NCBI GenBank assembly: GCA_025937075.1
Contig: JAICSD010000019.1
Coordinates: forward strand, 1 to 19,570
Direction: 5' to 3'
DNA from: Vicinamibacteria bacterium
GTDB lineage: Bacteria > Acidobacteriota > Vicinamibacteria > Vicinamibacterales > 2-12-FULL-66-21
Length of the DNA: 19,570 nucleotides
The notes below the pieces were generated by a model that saw nothing but the letters and a program-made list of their open reading frames with translations, was not told the DNA's origin and ran no database searches. Shown here in pieces: positions 1 to 7,919 of the stretch. The translations under genes were made by a program, and so were the position numbers. Position 1 is the first letter of the stretch, and the number at the start of each line of letters is the position of its first letter.

Positions 1-4
1 CGAA

Positions 5-1357
5 CTACTTCTGCCGCTTTCTGACGTGCAATCGAACCGGCGTGCCCAGCAGGCCGAACGATTCGCGCAGCCGGTTGACGAGAAAGCGCTCGTAGGAGAA
101 GTGAAACGACGTCGCGACGTTCGTGAAGAACACGAACGTCGGCGGCGCAACACCCGTTTGCGCCGCGTACAAGATCCGGACCTCGCGGCGTCCAGGGCTG
201 GCAGGCGGATGAACGGCGGTGACGGCCTGGACGAAACGGTTCAGCTCCGCTGTTGGAATGCGCCGGAGGCGCGCGTCCCCGACATGGTCGATCGTCTCGA
301 GCAGCTTCGCCGTGCGCTCGCCCGTGAGCGCGGACAGGTGCAGTACCGGCGCGTAATCGAGGAACTTCAACTGGCGGTGCAGGTCCTCGTCGAACTCCTT
401 CACGTACTCCGGGCCGCGTCCCTTCATCAAGTCCCACTTGTTCGCCGCGACGATGACGCCGCAGCCGGCCTTGTCCGCTTCCCCTGCAATCGCGGCATCC
501 TGGTCGGTAGCTCCCTCGCTGGCGTCAACGACGATCACGGCGACATCTGCTTTCTCGATTGCTCGCCGGGCGACGATAACGCTGACCGCTTCAACCTGTC
601 CCGAGCGGGCGACGCGGCCCGGGCGTCGAATCCCCGCGGTGTCGAGGATGCGGAACGTCCGCTTGTGCCACCGCAGGACGGCGTCGACGGCATCGCGGGT
701 CGTCCCCGGGACGGCGCTGACGATCGAGCGCTCCTCGCGAAGCAGCCGATTGAGCAGCGACGACTTGCCGACGTTTGGCCGACCCACGATCGCGACGGCT
801 GTCTCGGGCTCACGCGCTGGTGATCGTCCATCACGGCGCCCGGCGGGCAGTCGTCGAACCACTTCGTCCAGCAGATCGCCCACCCCATCGCCATGTTCGG
901 CGGCCATTTCAACGACGGGATCGAAGCCGAGGCGATAGAACTCGAGCGCGCGACCCTTCGCGCGGCGATCGTCCGTCTTGTTGACCGCGAGAACCACCGG
1001 AGCGCGGATGCTTCGCAGCGCTGCCGCGATCTCCTCGTCGGCGGGCACCAGCCCCTCGCGGCCGTCCACGACGAACACGATCACATCGGCCGCCGAAACC
1101 GCTTTCCGGCCGTGCTCGACCACGAGCTCGTGCAGGGGATCGCTGCTAGCGCCGAACATGCCACCGGTGTCGACCAATGAGAACGCGGTGCCCTGCCATT
1201 CGGCGGGCTGCGCAATCGTGTCCCGCGTAGTGCCGGCAATAGGGGTGACGATCGCCCGGCGCGACCCCGTAATCCGGTTGAAGAGCGTCGACTTCCCAAC
1301 GTTCGGGCGGCCGACCAGCACGACGGCAGGCCCGGCTTCGGGTCGTTTCAGGGGCAT
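5..1357 (-). CDS. der: Ribosome assembly GTPase Der (EngA)
   Basis: A 450-residue protein with two tandem GTPase domains and a C-terminal KH-like domain, the diagnostic layout of Der/EngA, which acts in maturation of the 50S ribosomal subunit. Domain 1 has the P-loop GRPNVGKS at residues 16-23, GTTRD at about 42-46, DTGG at about 63 and NKTD near 126. Domain 2 repeats the set with a second GRPNVGKSS near 190, a second GTTRD, DTAG and NKWD. The C-terminal part, ending RKRQK, is the basic KH-like region. Length is close to the usual 430-490. The ATG at 1357 leaves about ten residues before the P-loop strand; I see no strong Shine-Dalgarno sequence before it. The stop (TAG, 5-7) is inside the window, so the gene is complete. 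It is divergent from the HU gene and shares an 82-bp spacer with it. Confidence 0.97.
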   Translation of the reverse strand: MPLKRPEAGPAVVLVGRPNVGKSTLFNRITGSRRAIVTPIAGTTRDTIAQPAEWQGTAFSLVDTGGMFGASSDPLHELVVEHGRKAVSAADVIVFVVDGREGLVPADEEIAAALRSIRAPVVLAVNKTDDRRAKGRALEFYRLGFDPVVEMAAEHGDGVGDLLDEVVRRLPAGRRDGRSPAREPETAVAIVGRPNVGKSSLLNRLLREERSIVSAVPGTTRDAVDAVLRWHKRTFRILDTAGIRRPGRVARSGQVEAVSVIVARRAIEKADVAVIVVDASEGATDQDAAIAGEADKAGCGVIVAANKWDLMKGRGPEYVKEFDEDLHRQLKFLDYAPVLHLSALTGERTAKLLETIDHVGDARLRRIPTAELNRFVQAVTAVHPPASPGRREVRILYAAQTGVAPPTFVFFTNVATSFHFSYERFLVNRLRESFGLLGTPVRLHVRKRQK

Positions 1358-1382
1358 GTCAGAAAGTCAGTTAGCACCGGTA

Positions 1383-1411
1383 TTGACAGCGTAAGTGTTA
1401 GAAGATATGCT
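1383..1411 (+). promoter_or_regulatory. Near-consensus sigma70-type promoter of the HU gene
   Basis: TTGACA at 1383-1388 matches the -35 consensus exactly. A 17-bp spacer follows, then TATGCT at 1406-1411 as the -10 element. Transcription would begin near 1418, leaving a leader of about 22 nt that contains GAGGAG at 1425-1430 before the ATG at 1440. It is the best promoter in the window and fits an abundant nucleoid protein. Confidence 0.82.
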
Positions 1412-1421
1412 AGTTACACTT
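1393..1421. promoter_or_regulatory. Imperfect dyad over the -10 element of the HU promoter (candidate operator)
   Basis: AAGTGT at 1393-1398 is the reverse complement of ACACTT at 1416-1421, and inside them TAG (1399-1401) pairs with CTA (1410-1412) with a small offset. The dyad spans the -10 element and the start site, where a repressor or the HU protein itself could bind. The arms are short, so chance is possible; its use as an operator is inference. Confidence 0.3.
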
Positions 1422-1439
1422 CCCGAGGAGCGGCTAAGC

Positions 1440-1712
1440 ATGATCAAAGTCGACATCGTGAACGAAGTGTCGCGCATTGCCGACATCACCAAGGTCAAAG
1501 CCGAGGTGGCCGTCGATGCCGTATTCGAGGCGATGCGGCTCTCCATGCAGCGAGGGGAACGTATCGAGCTACGCGGGTTCGGCGTGTTCCAGGTGAAGCC
1601 GCGCAAGCGCGGGATTGGCCGAAACCCCCGGACCGGCAAGGAAGTGCGGATCCCCCCGGGCCGCACCATCCGCTTCAAGCCCGGGAAGGATCTTCAGAAC
1701 ATCGGCGGGTAA
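1440..1712 (+). CDS. HU/IHF-family nucleoid DNA-binding protein
   Basis: A 90-residue histone-like protein that bends and compacts DNA as a dimer. It starts MIKVDIV, has the GFGVF turn and the beta-arm signature GRNPRTGK followed by IPPGRTIRFKPGK, which defines the HU/IHF (Bac_DNA_binding) family; the length equals the family norm. The ATG at 1440 was chosen because GAGGAG lies 9 nt upstream (1425-1430) and because the protein then begins at the canonical family N-terminus. An in-frame GTG at 1395 would add 15 residues but lies inside the promoter, upstream of the predicted transcript start, so it cannot be used from that promoter. HU or IHF-alpha-like identity cannot be settled here. Its TAA is in frame with the following protease gene, 24 nt away. 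Confidence 0.95.
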   Translation: MIKVDIVNEVSRIADITKVKAEVAVDAVFEAMRLSMQRGERIELRGFGVFQVKPRKRGIGRNPRTGKEVRIPPGRTIRFKPGKDLQNIGG

Positions 1713-1736
1713 TCGCTCCGCTGCCAGAACGTCCGC

Positions 1737-2732
1737 TTGTCCGATACGCCCGTTCCTGCCCCGCTGCTCGACGAACAGGAGTACTCCGCGCCCGTCGCGG
1801 AGCCGTACGAACCACCGTACCTGCCTCCGGTGCGCCGGCGCCGGTTCGAGAGACGCCTCTGGGTTCACATCGCGCTGTTCCTCGTCACGCTCGCAACGAC
1901 GACGGTGGTCGGCGCATTTCATTATTATTCGTTTGTCGCGGATTTCGATCGCGCGGCCGTCGATCTGACGCGCGAGGCGCTGCTCGTGCGCGGCTTGTGG
2001 TACAGCGGCACGCTCCTCGCGATTCTCGGCGCGCACGAGATGGGCCACTACCTGTTCTGCCGCAGGTACAAGGTCGATGCCTCGCTGCCCTATTTCATTC
2101 CGGCGCCGATTCCGCTCACGGGAACGCTCGGCGCAGTCATCCGCATCCGCGAAGCGTTTCCCACCCGCACCGTTTTGTTCGACATTGGCGTTGCCGGTCC
2201 GATCGCCGGCTTCATCGTGCTACTGCCCGCGCTTTTCATAGGGCTGCACCTGTCGACCATCGTGCCGAATCCGACGGAAGGCTTTGGCCTGACGCTCGGC
2301 GAACCGCTGCTCTTCCAGTGGGCGGAGCGCGTCATGTTCGGCGCGATCCCCGACGGCTCCACGGTGAACATTCACCCGATGGTGTTCGCGGCGTGGTTCG
2401 GGATGCTCGCGACGGCGCTCAACCTTCTGCCGTTCGGCCAGCTCGATGGCGGGCACGTCACGTACGCCACGCTCGGCCGCCTCTCGACGCCCATTTCCAT
2501 CGCCACGGTGTCGGGCGCGATCGTGATGACTTTCGTCTCGCGAAGCTGGCTCTTCATGACCGCAATGATGGTGGCGATGCTCTTCTTCCTCGGCCCGCGC
2601 CATCCCCGCGTGCTCTTCGAGTATGAGCCGCTCGGCCCCGGGCGCCGCGCGCTCGCCTGCTTCGCGCTGCTGATGCTGGTGCTCTGCTTCACCCCGGTGC
2701 CAATCGAGCCGCTCGAGCTCCTAAAGCACTGA
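1737..2732 (+). CDS. Site-2-protease-type M50 membrane zinc metalloprotease
   Basis: A 331-residue polytopic membrane protein. The zinc-binding HEMGH motif is at residues 100-104, inside a hydrophobic segment. The third ligand is Asp237 in the motif NLLPFGQLDGGH at 229-240, as in intramembrane S2P proteases. A Pro-rich N-terminus (residues 1-31) precedes a basic patch and the first membrane segment at about 42-61; further hydrophobic segments lie near 86-105, 146-172, 215-232 and in the C-terminal third. M50 proteases cleave membrane-bound substrates such as anti-sigma factors; the substrate here is unknown. No PDZ domain is visible. The TTG start at 1737 has no clear ribosome binding site; GTG at 1830 is an alternative that keeps all motifs. 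The gene follows the HU gene by 24 nt, probably in the same transcript, and its last 12 bp overlap the 3' end of priA on the other strand. Confidence 0.88.
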   Translation: MSDTPVPAPLLDEQEYSAPVAEPYEPPYLPPVRRRRFERRLWVHIALFLVTLATTTVVGAFHYYSFVADFDRAAVDLTREALLVRGLWYSGTLLAILGAHEMGHYLFCRRYKVDASLPYFIPAPIPLTGTLGAVIRIREAFPTRTVLFDIGVAGPIAGFIVLLPALFIGLHLSTIVPNPTEGFGLTLGEPLLFQWAERVMFGAIPDGSTVNIHPMVFAAWFGMLATALNLLPFGQLDGGHVTYATLGRLSTPISIATVSGAIVMTFVSRSWLFMTAMMVAMLFFLGPRHPRVLFEYEPLGPGRRALACFALLMLVLCFTPVPIEPLELLKH

Positions 2733-5177
2733 CATCGGATCGACGTCGACGACCGTTCGCCGCTTCAATTCAGGTCTGCTCTCGAGGACGGTCATGAGCG
2801 CTGCCCGCATCGCGTTGCGGTGCGCGCCCTTGATGAAGAGTTGCGCGCGATGCTCCCCTTTGAGTCGCCCCAGCGGCGCAGGCGCCGGTCCCAGCACGCG
2901 ATAGCTGTCCGCAGCAGGCAGCCGCATCGCTCCCGCAATCTCCCCCGCATCGTCCATCGCCTGTTGACGGCTCTTGGCTTTGACGACGACGTTGATGAGG
3001 GCAACGGCTGGGGGATATCGCATCGCTCGGCGATAGGCGAGCTCGTCGCGATAGAACGCGCCGTAATCCTGACGGCATGCGTGCTGAATGCTGTAGTGCC
3101 CTGGATACAACGTCTGGACGACAGCTTCTCCGGCGAGCTGCCCGCGGCCGGCGCGCCCCGCCACCTGCGTGAGGAGCTGGAACGTCCGCTCGGCGGCGCG
3201 GAAGTCCGCGAGGCCGAGGCCGACGTCCGCACTGATGACGCCGACGAGCGTTACCTGCGGAAAATCGTGCCCTTTGGCAATCATCTGTGTGCCGACGAGG
3301 ACGTCGAGCTCGCCTGACGAGAAGCGTGCGAGCATCGCGTCGATGGCGCCGCGGCGGCGGATCGTGTCGCGATCGACGCGTCCGATCCGCGCCTGCGGGA
3401 AGTGCGTCGCGATCTCCGATTCGACGCGCTCGGTCCCGAAACCAAGCTGCTCGAGGTACGGCGCGGCGCATTTCGCGCAGACGTGCGGAAGCGCCATCGA
3501 GTAATTGCAATAGTGGCAGCGCGCACGTCCGGCCGCCTTGTGGACCGTCAGAGATACGCTGCAGTTCGGACATTCGAGCGTTGCCGCGCACTGGCGGCAG
3601 AAGACGGACGTTGCGAATCCCCGGCGGTTCAGCAGCACGATCGACTGCTCGCCGCGTCCGAGCCGCGCCGCGAGCGCTTCACGCAGTGGTGCGCTCAGGA
3701 CCACGTCCGGGCCTTCGGCAGCGTACTCCGCACGCATGTCGACGATGCGCACGCTGGCGAGCGGCCGGTCGAGGACGCGCCGCTGGAGCGTGACGAGCGT
3801 GTAGCGGCCCGATTCGGCGTTGTGATACGACTCCAGCGACGGCGTCGCCGAGCCGAGCACGACGAGCGCGCCCGCCTTCCTGCCGCGCACGACGGCGACG
3901 TCGCGCCCGTTGTAGCGCGGGCTCTCCTCCTGTTTGTAGGAGCCATCGTGCTCCTCGTCCACGACGATGAGGCCCAGTTTCGCAACGGGCGCGAAGACCG
4001 CGCTTCTCGTGCCGACGACGACGTCGACGTCGCCGCGGCGGATGCGCCACCACTGGTCGTAGCGCTCACCGTCCGAGAGACCGCTGTGCTGGATGGCCAC
4101 GCGCGACCCGAACGCGCCGCGGAAGATGGCCGCCGCCGCGGGCGTCAACGCGATCTCCGGCACCATCAGCAGGACGCCGCGTCCCGAGTTGCGCACGTCG
4201 CGGGCGAGGCGCAGGTAGATCTCCGTCTTGCCGCTGCCGGTGACGCCGTGCAACAGCGCCGCATGATAGGTTCGCGTGGCGGCAAGCTGACCGAGGCGCT
4301 CGAGCGCCGCCGTCTGCTCGGCGGTCAACGTCAGATCAGCGGGAGCGCGTTGCTCGTCGCGCGGGGTCAGAGGATCGCGCTCGATCTTCCGGCGCTCGAT
4401 CGCGACGAGCCCGAGACGCACGAGACCCGCGATCGATCCCGCAGCCATGCCTCTGGCGGCAAGTTCCGCGCTCGCGATTCCGTCAGGCGCGCCGCGCAGG
4501 ATATCGAGCGCCTCTCGCTGCCGTGCGCCCAGCCGTGGCCCGCCCGCGACAGCGATGTCCTCCATCCCGGCTGTCGTCACGCGCGCGACCCGGATGGTCC
4601 GCGACGCATCCGGCGCGCCGAGCAGCGGCTGCGTCAGCGTCACGAGGCCGTCCTGTTCGAGGGCTGTGAGGGACGCCAGCGTCCCCGTCGATCGCTTCAC
4701 CAGCGTGGACACCGCGGCGACGCGGCCGCCGCTGAGGGCTTCGAGGAGCGCGCGCCGCGTGCCGCGCTCCAGCAGCAGACGCGCTTCCCCGTTCTCCGTG
4801 ATGCGCGCTCGCCGCTCGCTTTCCACCCACGCCCGCGGCGGCATCGCGGTCGCGACGGCCTCGCCGATCCCGCACGCGTAATACATCGCAACCCACGCCG
4901 CGAGATCGACGATGTCGGGTGGCAGAAATGGCGTCTGCTCCAGGACGTCGATGACGTCCTTTGTTGCAGAAACTGCGTCTTCCGGCACGACATCGGTGCC
5001 ATTGGGGTCTGACCCCCATGCAGTTCTTACACGCTCGACAACGATGCCCGTGAGGATGCGCGAGCCGAGCGGGACGAGTACGCGGGCGCCGACAGGTGGG
5101 ACGGGAGCAGCGTCGGGAAGCTTGTACGTGAGCGGGCCCAGACCCGGAACGGGGACCGCGACGTCGAGCAGCGGCAA
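2721..5177 (-). CDS. priA: Primosomal protein PriA, replication restart 3'-5' helicase
   Basis: An 818-residue helicase that recognises stalled forks and reloads the replisome. The N-terminal 3'-end-binding domain covers about residues 1-115. Walker A is GVTGSGKT at 311-318, the DEEH box is 407-410, followed by the GSYKQE loop. Eight cysteines (527, 530, 536, 539, 554, 557, 567, 570), in four CxxC pairs, form the two-zinc module, and a helicase C-lobe follows. It is somewhat longer than the roughly 730 residues of E. coli PriA. The start is TTG at 5177, 4 nt after the upstream uracil-DNA glycosylase stop; no better start keeps the conserved N-terminus. Residues 54-60 (WGSDPNG) come from a palindromic REP-like sequence in the variable loop after the first domain strands. 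It is the last gene of the minus-strand operon and overlaps the M50 gene tail to tail by 12 bp. Confidence 0.97.
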   Translation of the reverse strand: MPLLDVAVPVPGLGPLTYKLPDAAPVPPVGARVLVPLGSRILTGIVVERVRTAWGSDPNGTDVVPEDAVSATKDVIDVLEQTPFLPPDIVDLAAWVAMYYACGIGEAVATAMPPRAWVESERRARITENGEARLLLERGTRRALLEALSGGRVAAVSTLVKRSTGTLASLTALEQDGLVTLTQPLLGAPDASRTIRVARVTTAGMEDIAVAGGPRLGARQREALDILRGAPDGIASAELAARGMAAGSIAGLVRLGLVAIERRKIERDPLTPRDEQRAPADLTLTAEQTAALERLGQLAATRTYHAALLHGVTGSGKTEIYLRLARDVRNSGRGVLLMVPEIALTPAAAAIFRGAFGSRVAIQHSGLSDGERYDQWWRIRRGDVDVVVGTRSAVFAPVAKLGLIVVDEEHDGSYKQEESPRYNGRDVAVVRGRKAGALVVLGSATPSLESYHNAESGRYTLVTLQRRVLDRPLASVRIVDMRAEYAAEGPDVVLSAPLREALAARLGRGEQSIVLLNRRGFATSVFCRQCAATLECPNCSVSLTVHKAAGRARCHYCNYSMALPHVCAKCAAPYLEQLGFGTERVESEIATHFPQARIGRVDRDTIRRRGAIDAMLARFSSGELDVLVGTQMIAKGHDFPQVTLVGVISADVGLGLADFRAAERTFQLLTQVAGRAGRGQLAGEAVVQTLYPGHYSIQHACRQDYGAFYRDELAYRRAMRYPPAVALINVVVKAKSRQQAMDDAGEIAGAMRLPAADSYRVLGPAPAPLGRLKGEHRAQLFIKGAHRNAMRAALMTVLESRPELKRRTVVDVDPMSVL
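5001..5019. repeat. REP-like palindrome inside priA
   Basis: A 19-nt near-perfect palindrome, ATTGGGGTC-T-GACCCCCAT, pairs 8 of 9 positions around a central base. It is read in frame in priA as part of WGSDPNG (residues 54-60), a loop that is variable in the family. Its TCTGACCCC core also occurs at 5805-5813. Motifs of the GGGGTCAGACCCC kind resemble REP sequences mobilised by REP-associated tyrosine transposases; that origin is inference. Confidence 0.5.
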
Positions 5178-5181
5178 GGGG

Positions 5182-5907
5182 TTATCCGGCGTCGCCGGCG
5201 AGCAGGGCGCGGACCTTCTTCATGTCTTCCCAGACGTCCCGCTTGCGATCGGGGCTGCGCAGGAGAAACGCCGGATGGAAGGTCGGTATGAGCTTCGCGC
5301 CACGGAAGTCGTACACGCGGCCGCGCAGACGCGAGATCGGATCCTGCGTGCGGAGCAGCGCCCGAGCCGCAAAGGTCCCGAGCGCGACGATGACCTTGGG
5401 CTTGATCTCGTCAATCTGCTGGAACAGGAACGGCTCGCACGTCTCCACTTCGTCCGGCTCGGGGTTGCGGTTCTCGGGCGGACGGCACTTGATCACATTC
5501 GCGATGTAGACGTCGTCGCGGCGCAGGTTGATCGCTTCGATGATCTTCGTCAGCAGCTGGCCGGCGCGGCCGACGAACGGGATCCCCTGAATGTCTTCCT
5601 CGGCGCCGGGGGCTTCCCCGACGAACATCAGATCGGCATTCGGGTTGCCGACCCCGAACACGATCTGCCGCCGCCCCAGCCGATGCAGCTTGCAGCGGCT
5701 GCAGTCGCCGATGTCGGCCCGAATGGCCGCGAGCGCCTCTTCCGAAGAGCGCGCAATCTGCACGAGCGTCGCCCCATCGGAGGGCGGCGGCGATGTCTCC
5801 TGGCTCTGACCCCGCGCCCGCCAGGCTCGATCGCGGCTCACGCCGGCGACGCCCAGATCGGCGTAGAACTGGAGATGCTCGGCGAGCTGACGAGAGAGAT
5901 CGGTCAC
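5182..5907 (-). CDS. Uracil-DNA glycosylase, family 4 (4Fe-4S)
   Basis: A 241-residue base-excision repair enzyme that removes uracil from DNA. Cys69 and Cys72 (CSRC), Cys141 (KCRPP) and Cys157 (ETC) match the four iron-sulfur ligands of family 4 enzymes such as Thermus UDGa. Motif 1, GEAPGAEED, is at 98-106, and the second active-site motif HPAFLL is at 211-216. An N-terminal helix (about 1-25) is joined to the catalytic domain by a low-complexity linker at about 28-45 that holds the GQSQETS peptide encoded by a REP-like sequence. It starts at GTG 5907, sharing GTGA with the coaBC stop (5904-5907), so translation is likely coupled. priA begins 4 nt after its stop. It is not the UNG family 1 enzyme, since the iron-sulfur cysteines are present. 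Confidence 0.94.
   Translation of the reverse strand: MTDLSRQLAEHLQFYADLGVAGVSRDRAWRARGQSQETSPPPSDGATLVQIARSSEEALAAIRADIGDCSRCKLHRLGRRQIVFGVGNPNADLMFVGEAPGAEEDIQGIPFVGRAGQLLTKIIEAINLRRDDVYIANVIKCRPPENRNPEPDEVETCEPFLFQQIDEIKPKVIVALGTFAARALLRTQDPISRLRGRVYDFRGAKLIPTFHPAFLLRSPDRKRDVWEDMKKVRALLAGDAG
5802..5813. repeat. Second REP-like core, inside the uracil-DNA glycosylase gene
   Basis: GGCTCTGACCCC matches 11 of 12 positions of the segment GGGTCTGACCCC at 5005-5016 in priA and is in the same orientation. It is read in frame as GQS in the linker between the N-terminal helix and the iron-sulfur domain. One arm of the palindrome is degenerate here, as if it were a half site or a decayed copy. Confidence 0.4.
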
Positions 5908-7118
5908 GTGCGGGCTGGCGCGCGCTGGACCAGGAGCGCCTCGATCCGATTGACGATCGTGGACGCCAGCTCGGTCTTCAACTGCACCGGCGTCTCGATC
6001 TCATCGTCTGCCGAGATGAGGCTGGCGGCGTTCGTGTCGACGTCGAACCCGGCATCCGGCCGTGCCACGTCGTTCGCGACGATCAGGTCGGCCTGCTTCG
6101 AATGGAGCTTCTGTCGCGCGCGGGGACGCGGATCCCCTGTCTCCGCGGCGAAGCCGACGAGAACCGGCAGCGGTGCGGCGCCACGAGCGCGGCCAAGCTC
6201 GGCGAGGATATCCGGCGTTCGTACGAGCCGCAGCATGAGCGGTTCGTCGCCCTTTTCAATCTTGGCCGCCGTCGCACCTGCCTCGGGCGTATAGTCCGCC
6301 ACGGCGGCCGCCATGATCACGGCGTCGGCGCCGGCGAGCGCGTGTGCGCGCACCGCGCGAAACATCTCCGCCGCACTCCGCACCCGCTCCACGCGCACGC
6401 CTGGCGGCGCATCGAGGCGGCTCGGACCCGTGACGAGGATGACCGCCGCGCCACGCCGCGCGGCTTCGGCAGCGATCGCGTAGCCCATACGCCCGCTGGA
6501 TCGATTTCCGATGAAGCGGACGGGATCGATGTCTTCGTAGGTTGGTCCTGCGGAGACGACGAACGTCTTGCCCAGGAGCGATCCCGATGGACGAAGCCGC
6601 CGTTCGGCCGCCTCGACGATGGCATCGGGTTCGGCCAGTCTGCCCTTGCCGATCCAGCCGCACGCGAGAAAGCCCTCGCCCGGATCTACGAACGAGACCC
6701 CGCGGCTCGCGAGCGTCAGCATGTTTCGCTGGACGGCCGGGTGGTCCAGCATGTTCGTATTCATCGCGGGCGCCATCAGGACGGGCGCACGTGTGGCGAG
6801 ATACAGCGACGTCAGAAAGTCGTCAGCGATCCCGTTCGCGAACTTGCCGATGATGTTGGCGGTTGCCGGGGCAACCAGCAGGAGACCGATATCGGTTGCG
6901 AGCGCGATGTGCTCGATGTTCGCATTCGAGCCCCGTGCGAACTGATCGGTGATCACCGGACGCCGGGTAATCGCCTCGAAGGTGACGTCCCCGACGAAGC
7001 GGCGCGCCGATCGCGTCATGATCACGACGACGTCGTGCCCGCGCTTCTGCAGGCCGCGCGCGACCTCGACGGATTTGTAGGCCCCGATTCCGCCGGTGAC
7101 GCCGAGGGCGATCAGCAT
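5904..7118 (-). CDS. coaBC: Bifunctional phosphopantothenoylcysteine decarboxylase / phosphopantothenate-cysteine ligase (CoaBC, Dfp)
   Basis: A 404-residue bifunctional enzyme for two consecutive steps of coenzyme A synthesis: ligation of cysteine to 4'-phosphopantothenate (CoaB) and FMN-dependent decarboxylation (CoaC). The CoaC half has the flavin-binding GVTGGIGAYKS at 7-17, the active-site His70 in IEHIALA, the PAMNTNM motif at 117-123 and Cys153 in the lid motif ACGWIGKGR; the two residues after ACG differ from the common form ACGEEGKGR. The CoaB half begins near 185 with AGPTYEDIDPVRFIGNRSSG, followed by AAVADYTP around 271-278 and the KIEK lysines at 286 and 289. The length is typical. 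The start is ATG at 7118, 9 nt after the rpoZ stop. The rpoZ-coaBC pairing is common in bacteria. Its stop overlaps the next start as GTGA. Confidence 0.97.
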   Translation of the reverse strand: MLIALGVTGGIGAYKSVEVARGLQKRGHDVVVIMTRSARRFVGDVTFEAITRRPVITDQFARGSNANIEHIALATDIGLLLVAPATANIIGKFANGIADDFLTSLYLATRAPVLMAPAMNTNMLDHPAVQRNMLTLASRGVSFVDPGEGFLACGWIGKGRLAEPDAIVEAAERRLRPSGSLLGKTFVVSAGPTYEDIDPVRFIGNRSSGRMGYAIAAEAARRGAAVILVTGPSRLDAPPGVRVERVRSAAEMFRAVRAHALAGADAVIMAAAVADYTPEAGATAAKIEKGDEPLMLRLVRTPDILAELGRARGAAPLPVLVGFAAETGDPRPRARQKLHSKQADLIVANDVARPDAGFDVDTNAASLISADDEIETPVQLKTELASTIVNRIEALLVQRAPART

Positions 7119-7127
7119 GACGCCGGA

Positions 7128-7295
7128 CTAGACCTGGCCGTTCTCCGATTCGCGAATCGGCTCGACCTTCGCTTCTTTCACTTCCTTCATCGCGAGCCGC
7201 GCGGGCTTCTCCGCCCCCGTGGTTCTCGGCGTGCAGCCGTGAAGAAGCTGTTTGGCGCGGGCGCCGGAGACCACAACGAACTCGAACTTGTTCAC
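7128..7295 (-). CDS. rpoZ: RNA polymerase omega subunit RpoZ (small gene)
   Basis: A 55-residue ORF encoding the omega subunit, which binds the C-terminal tail of beta' and helps RNA polymerase assembly. The translation begins MNKFEFVVVSGARAKQLLHG and continues CTPR...KPARLAMKEV, matching the conserved omega core (FxxVxxxAxRAxQL...GxxP...KP...A..E). The GTG start at 7295 has an AAAGGAA ribosome binding site 5 nt upstream, and its GTGA overlaps the gmk stop at 7292-7294. It is shorter than E. coli omega (91 residues), lacking the C-terminal tail, as in many non-enterobacterial forms. The gmk-rpoZ-coaBC order supports the call. Confidence 0.92.
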   Translation of the reverse strand: MNKFEFVVVSGARAKQLLHGCTPRTTGAEKPARLAMKEVKEAKVEPIRESENGQV

Positions 7296-7919
7296 ACTGA
7301 TTCCTTTCGGCCAAATGAATTCACGATCTGCGACACGAGGGGACCCATGGCGCGGAGCCTGGCCCGTTCAGCGAGGACGATCGCGCGCAGCCGATCGACG
7401 CAGGCTTCCAGCTCGTCGTTGACGACAACGTAGTCGTATTCGGCGACCGCGTCCACTTCGGCGCGCGCGGTCAGCAGCCGCCGGCGGATCGCGTCTTCGG
7501 AATCCTTGCTGCGACCCCGAAGGCGCCGCTCCAGGATTTCGAACGACGGGGGCAGCACGAAGATGCCAATCGTGTCGCGCCTGCGCTGCCGGACCTGCCG
7601 GGCGCCCTGGACGTCGATCACCAGCACGAGATCGCGCCCGCTTGCCAGCTCGCGCTCGGAGTCCTCGGCACCTGTGCCGTACAGATTCCCAAACACATCC
7701 GCCCACTCCAGGAAGGCGGACTGCCGGACCATCTCCTCGAACCGTGCGCGTGTAATGAAATTATAGTCCACCCCGTCGCATTCCCCCACGCGCAGCGGCC
7801 GCGACGTGTAGGAACGGGAGAGGCTGAGGTCGGGGACCACGTGGACGAGGCGCTCGACAATCGTTGTCTTGCCGGTGCCGGACGGGGCGGACACCACGAA
7901 CAGGAGTCCGCGGCGGCCG

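Noticed and set aside
1395..1439. GTG at 1395 as start of the HU-family gene
   Set aside because: It lies between the -35 and -10 boxes, before the predicted transcript start, while ATG 1440 has GAGGAG at 9 nt and gives the canonical N-terminus.
2700..2760. A bidirectional terminator between the M50 gene and priA
   Set aside because: The genes overlap and I see no stem followed by a T-run on either strand.
3402..5012. 536-codon open frame on the plus strand opposite priA
   Set aside because: It is Arg-rich, has no recognisable motif, and mirrors a fully conserved PriA; such antisense frames are expected in GC-rich DNA.
5793..7433. 546-codon open frame on the plus strand opposite coaBC and rpoZ
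   Set aside because: It spans several real genes of the other strand, is Arg/Asp-rich with no family signature, and is a codon-bias shadow.
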